Shown here: one piece after another, positions 62,384-64,000 of the stretch
Layout: each line of letters opens with the position of its first letter
Position numbering within the stretch: the stretch's first letter is position 1
NCBI RefSeq assembly: GCF_021026295.1
Contig: NZ_JAJNDA010000002.1
Location: 434,001-498,000, forward strand
Direction of reading: 5' to 3'
DNA: 64,000 nt
Source: Actinomycetospora soli
GTDB taxonomy: Bacteria; Actinomycetota; Actinomycetes; Mycobacteriales; Pseudonocardiaceae
Notes under the pieces: model-generated
The model's database searches: none
Seen by the model: only the letters and a program-made list of their open reading frames with translations
What the model was told of the DNA's origin: nothing
Program-made: the position numbers and the translations under genes

Positions 62384-62411
62384 TGTCAGATCTCTGTCAG
62401 GTTCAGGTCAG
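62384..62411 (-). promoter_or_regulatory. Three direct repeats with 11-bp period
   Basis: TGTCAG (62384-62389), TGTCAG (62395-62400) and GGTCAG (62406-62411) recur every 11 bp, about one helical turn. They straddle the end of the methyltransferase gene and stand upstream of the small HTH gene. Confidence 0.4.
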
Positions 62412-63166
62412 CTCGGGCCTCCGGGGGTCGACCGGTAGGCCGGGTACTGGCGCCCGCGGGGCGTCACGTCCTCGGCCGACTCGGCGCCCCACACCGTCCA
62501 GCCCGGCCGCGGGTAGCGGGCGAACATCTCCAGGTACGGGCCGGGCGAGCACTCCTCGATCAGGTCGTACGCCTCGTCGGGCTTGCGCGAGTGCTCCCGC
62601 TTCACCGTCTCGATCATGTTCACCTGGCGGCGGGCCGGCGGGAGGGTGCGCATCGAGCCCCGGACGCCGAAGAGGATCAGCTCCGTGACGTTGCGGAAGT
62701 AGAAGCCGACGCCACGACCGTCGGGCCCGCCGTCCTTGCGCCGCTTCGCCCACACGAGGTTGGAGACGTAGCGGAAGCCCCAGCCCTGCATCACCGCGAG
62801 GCCCTCGGGGAGCAGCGCGTTCGGCACCCAGAGGTAGAGGTGCGCGTTCGCGGCGACCACGTCGGCCACGGGGAGCGCCGCGATCTCCGGGGCGGTCATC
62901 GTGTCGTACCGGTCGAGCCGCCGGTGCTCGGGCGCGACCTTCCCGGTGCGGTTGGTGAACCGCCACGGCGGGTCGGCCAGCACGCAGGGCCAGCCGCCCT
63001 CGACCGTCGGCAGCGGCACCGACTCGACCGGCGTGACGTCGGCGCGCAACGGGTCGGCCCGGGGGCGGCGGAGCGGCGCGGGCGGCGGGTCGAGCGGCGG
63101 GGCGGTCACGGGGGGCACGCTAGCGAGGGGGTCCGACAGTCTCGGCCCGTCGTCGTGCGGGCTCAT
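62408..63166 (-). CDS. MT-A70 family DNA adenine methyltransferase
   Basis: SAM-dependent N6-adenine methyltransferase of 252 residues. The catalytic DPPW motif lies in WPCVLADPPWRFTNRTGKVA; also VLLPEGLAVMQGWGFRYVSN-type (LLPEGLAVMQGWGFRYVSN), WAKRRKDGG and HSRKPDEAYDLIE. It overlaps the restriction endonuclease gene by ATGA. As MT-A70, it methylates adenine in a short sequence and should protect host DNA from the partner nuclease. The first 45 residues are a Pro-rich leader. Confidence 0.87.
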   Translation of the reverse strand: MSPHDDGPRLSDPLASVPPVTAPPLDPPPAPLRRPRADPLRADVTPVESVPLPTVEGGWPCVLADPPWRFTNRTGKVAPEHRRLDRYDTMTAPEIAALPVADVVAANAHLYLWVPNALLPEGLAVMQGWGFRYVSNLVWAKRRKDGGPDGRGVGFYFRNVTELILFGVRGSMRTLPPARRQVNMIETVKREHSRKPDEAYDLIEECSPGPYLEMFARYPRPGWTVWGAESAEDVTPRGRQYPAYRSTPGGPS

Positions 63167-63939
63167 CCGGCCCACCCCTCGAGCACCGGCTGCTCCTCCC
63201 GGTGACCGGGCCACGCGACCGGCACCGACCCGTCGTCGGGAAGGAAGCACCGGGCACTGATGGCGACCGCGAGCAGCGGGCACCCGCCGGCGTCCCCGCG
63301 CGTCATGCGCGACTCCAGCTTGCCCAGGTGCGTGGTCGTCGACGTCGAGAACCGGCTGCGGATCTGCTCGTCGGACTGCCCGGCCGCGCGGGAGAGGCGG
63401 CGGGCGAGCTCGCGCAGGTCGTCGTGCGTGCGGGTGAGCAGCACCGCGCCGTCGATCAGGCCCGCGTCGTAGAGGCTGCGGTAGGCGCCGATGTCGCGGT
63501 CGAGGTTGCCGTCCTTGGCGTTCCACTCGACGTCGAGCGCGACCCGGCCCTTCACGTTGTCGACCTTGTAGCCCTCGTTGCGCACCTCGTCGGTGCGCTC
63601 GACGACCTCGTGCTCACCCGCCGGGGCCCACGGCTGGACCTGGAGCACCGAGCGCACGACGGTGTCCACGCGTCCCTCGCGCCAGCCCCGCCCGCGGAAG
63701 TCGGCGTTGAGGCGGGCGGCCAGCTTGGACTCGTTGCCGCCGGCCTCGATGAGGTCGACGGTCGAGAGCGCGAAGGCCGAGAGCACGGCGCAGAGTTGGG
63801 CGAACTCCTCGGGCGCGGTCGCGGCGAGGATCGCGGCGGCGTTGCGGGTCTCGCGCAGTTCGTAGCGGGCGGCGAGCCCCGCGAGCACGCCGAGTGAGCT
63901 GTCCGGCACCGCCCGCGACCAGCTGTGCGTGAGCTCCAC
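63163..63939 (-). CDS. BglII/BstYI family type II restriction endonuclease
   Basis: Nuclease of 258 residues. The PD-(D/E)xK-type centre reads GRVALDVEWNAKDGNLDRDI, where the usual lysine is replaced as in the BglII group; ELRETRNAAAILAAT and RGWREGRVDTVVRSV are also family-like. BglII cuts AGATCT and BstYI cuts RGATCY, so a GATC-centred palindrome is the likely target. GTG start; it is the first gene of the operon with the methyltransferase. Upstream bases 63940-64000 hold no gene. Confidence 0.82.
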   Translation of the reverse strand: MELTHSWSRAVPDSSLGVLAGLAARYELRETRNAAAILAATAPEEFAQLCAVLSAFALSTVDLIEAGGNESKLAARLNADFRGRGWREGRVDTVVRSVLQVQPWAPAGEHEVVERTDEVRNEGYKVDNVKGRVALDVEWNAKDGNLDRDIGAYRSLYDAGLIDGAVLLTRTHDDLRELARRLSRAAGQSDEQIRSRFSTSTTTHLGKLESRMTRGDAGGCPLLAVAISARCFLPDDGSVPVAWPGHREEQPVLEGWAG

Positions 63940-64000
63940 GGTCGGTCAGTGTCCCAGGTCGGCCACCCGCTACCTTCGCCCGGACACGCGACGGGACCGG

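Noticed and set aside
62388-62393. AGATCT (a BglII site) beside the BglII-like restriction genes
   Set aside because: The same hexamer occurs several times elsewhere in the window, for example near 1717, 12829 and 22274, so it carries no special meaning.

Overview
The window is a very GC-rich actinobacterial chromosome segment spanning the replication origin. The gene order from pcnA through mutT4-like, DUF6049, murJ, sigM, trxB, trxA and cwlM, then parB-parA-rsmG-jag-yidC-yidD-rnpA-rpmH | dnaA-dnaN-gnd-recF-dciA-gyrB ... gyrA-DUF3566-tRNA-Ile ... tRNA-Ala is the classical mycobacterial/Pseudonocardiaceae oriC neighbourhood. The high GC, Lsr2, CwlM and GTG starts point to Pseudonocardiaceae (for example Pseudonocardia or Actinomycetospora), but no species can be named from the sequence alone.

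Layout. 1-7.1 kb: leuS, an SdpI-like protein, DUF427, YqgE, an MFS exporter and a D-x-D-G-D-G repeat protein. 7.1-20.5 kb: the conserved envelope and redox block (pcnA, NUDIX hydrolase, DUF6049, MurJ flippase, a separate pseudokinase, SigM and its anti-sigma factor, TrxB/TrxA, CwlM). 20.5-23.9 kb: GNAT, PLP aminotransferase and D-Ala-D-Ala ligase-like genes. 23.9-29.6 kb, leftward: parB to rpmH, with two parS sites. 29.6-45.1 kb, rightward: the dnaA/oriC/dnaN/gnd/recF/dciA/gyrB/gyrA replication block, with an FkbM methyltransferase and an MHS transporter inserted between gyrB and gyrA. 45.1-48.05 kb: tRNA-Ile and tRNA-Ala, separated by lsr2, a two-gene Tm-1-like/TIM-barrel operon and a 38-aa DLW-39 gene. 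48-64 kb is accessory: a TetR/SMR efflux pair, a P450-reductase-IclR-MFS catabolic cluster, VOC proteins, AraC, amidase, thiol-disulfide oxidoreductase, flavin monooxygenase, SDR, methionine aminopeptidase, metallo-beta-lactamase fold protein, a membrane hypothetical, a SnoaL-like protein, a small HTH protein, and an MT-A70 methyltransferase/BglII-BstYI-type restriction system at the right edge.

The core genes work together: DnaA, oriC, DnaN, RecF, DciA and gyrase start and sustain replication; ParAB/parS segregate origins; YidC/YidD/RnpA/L34 serve membrane insertion and translation; MurJ, the pseudokinase, CwlM, Ddl and DUF6049 belong to peptidoglycan assembly; SigM with its anti-sigma factor and the thioredoxin pair form stress circuits.

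The most unusual non-coding signals are: a 36-bp element present twice (35/36 identical) in equivalent intergenic positions 42 kb apart; DnaA-box pairs with a constant 12-bp offset at three origin loci, plus a further DnaA-box/palindrome cluster near 59.0 kb; a SigR/SigH-type promoter before trxB; and a recurrent TANNNT-N6-8-start-codon arrangement implying leaderless transcription of at least fourteen genes. No rRNA, CRISPR array, insertion sequence, integrase or prophage was seen.
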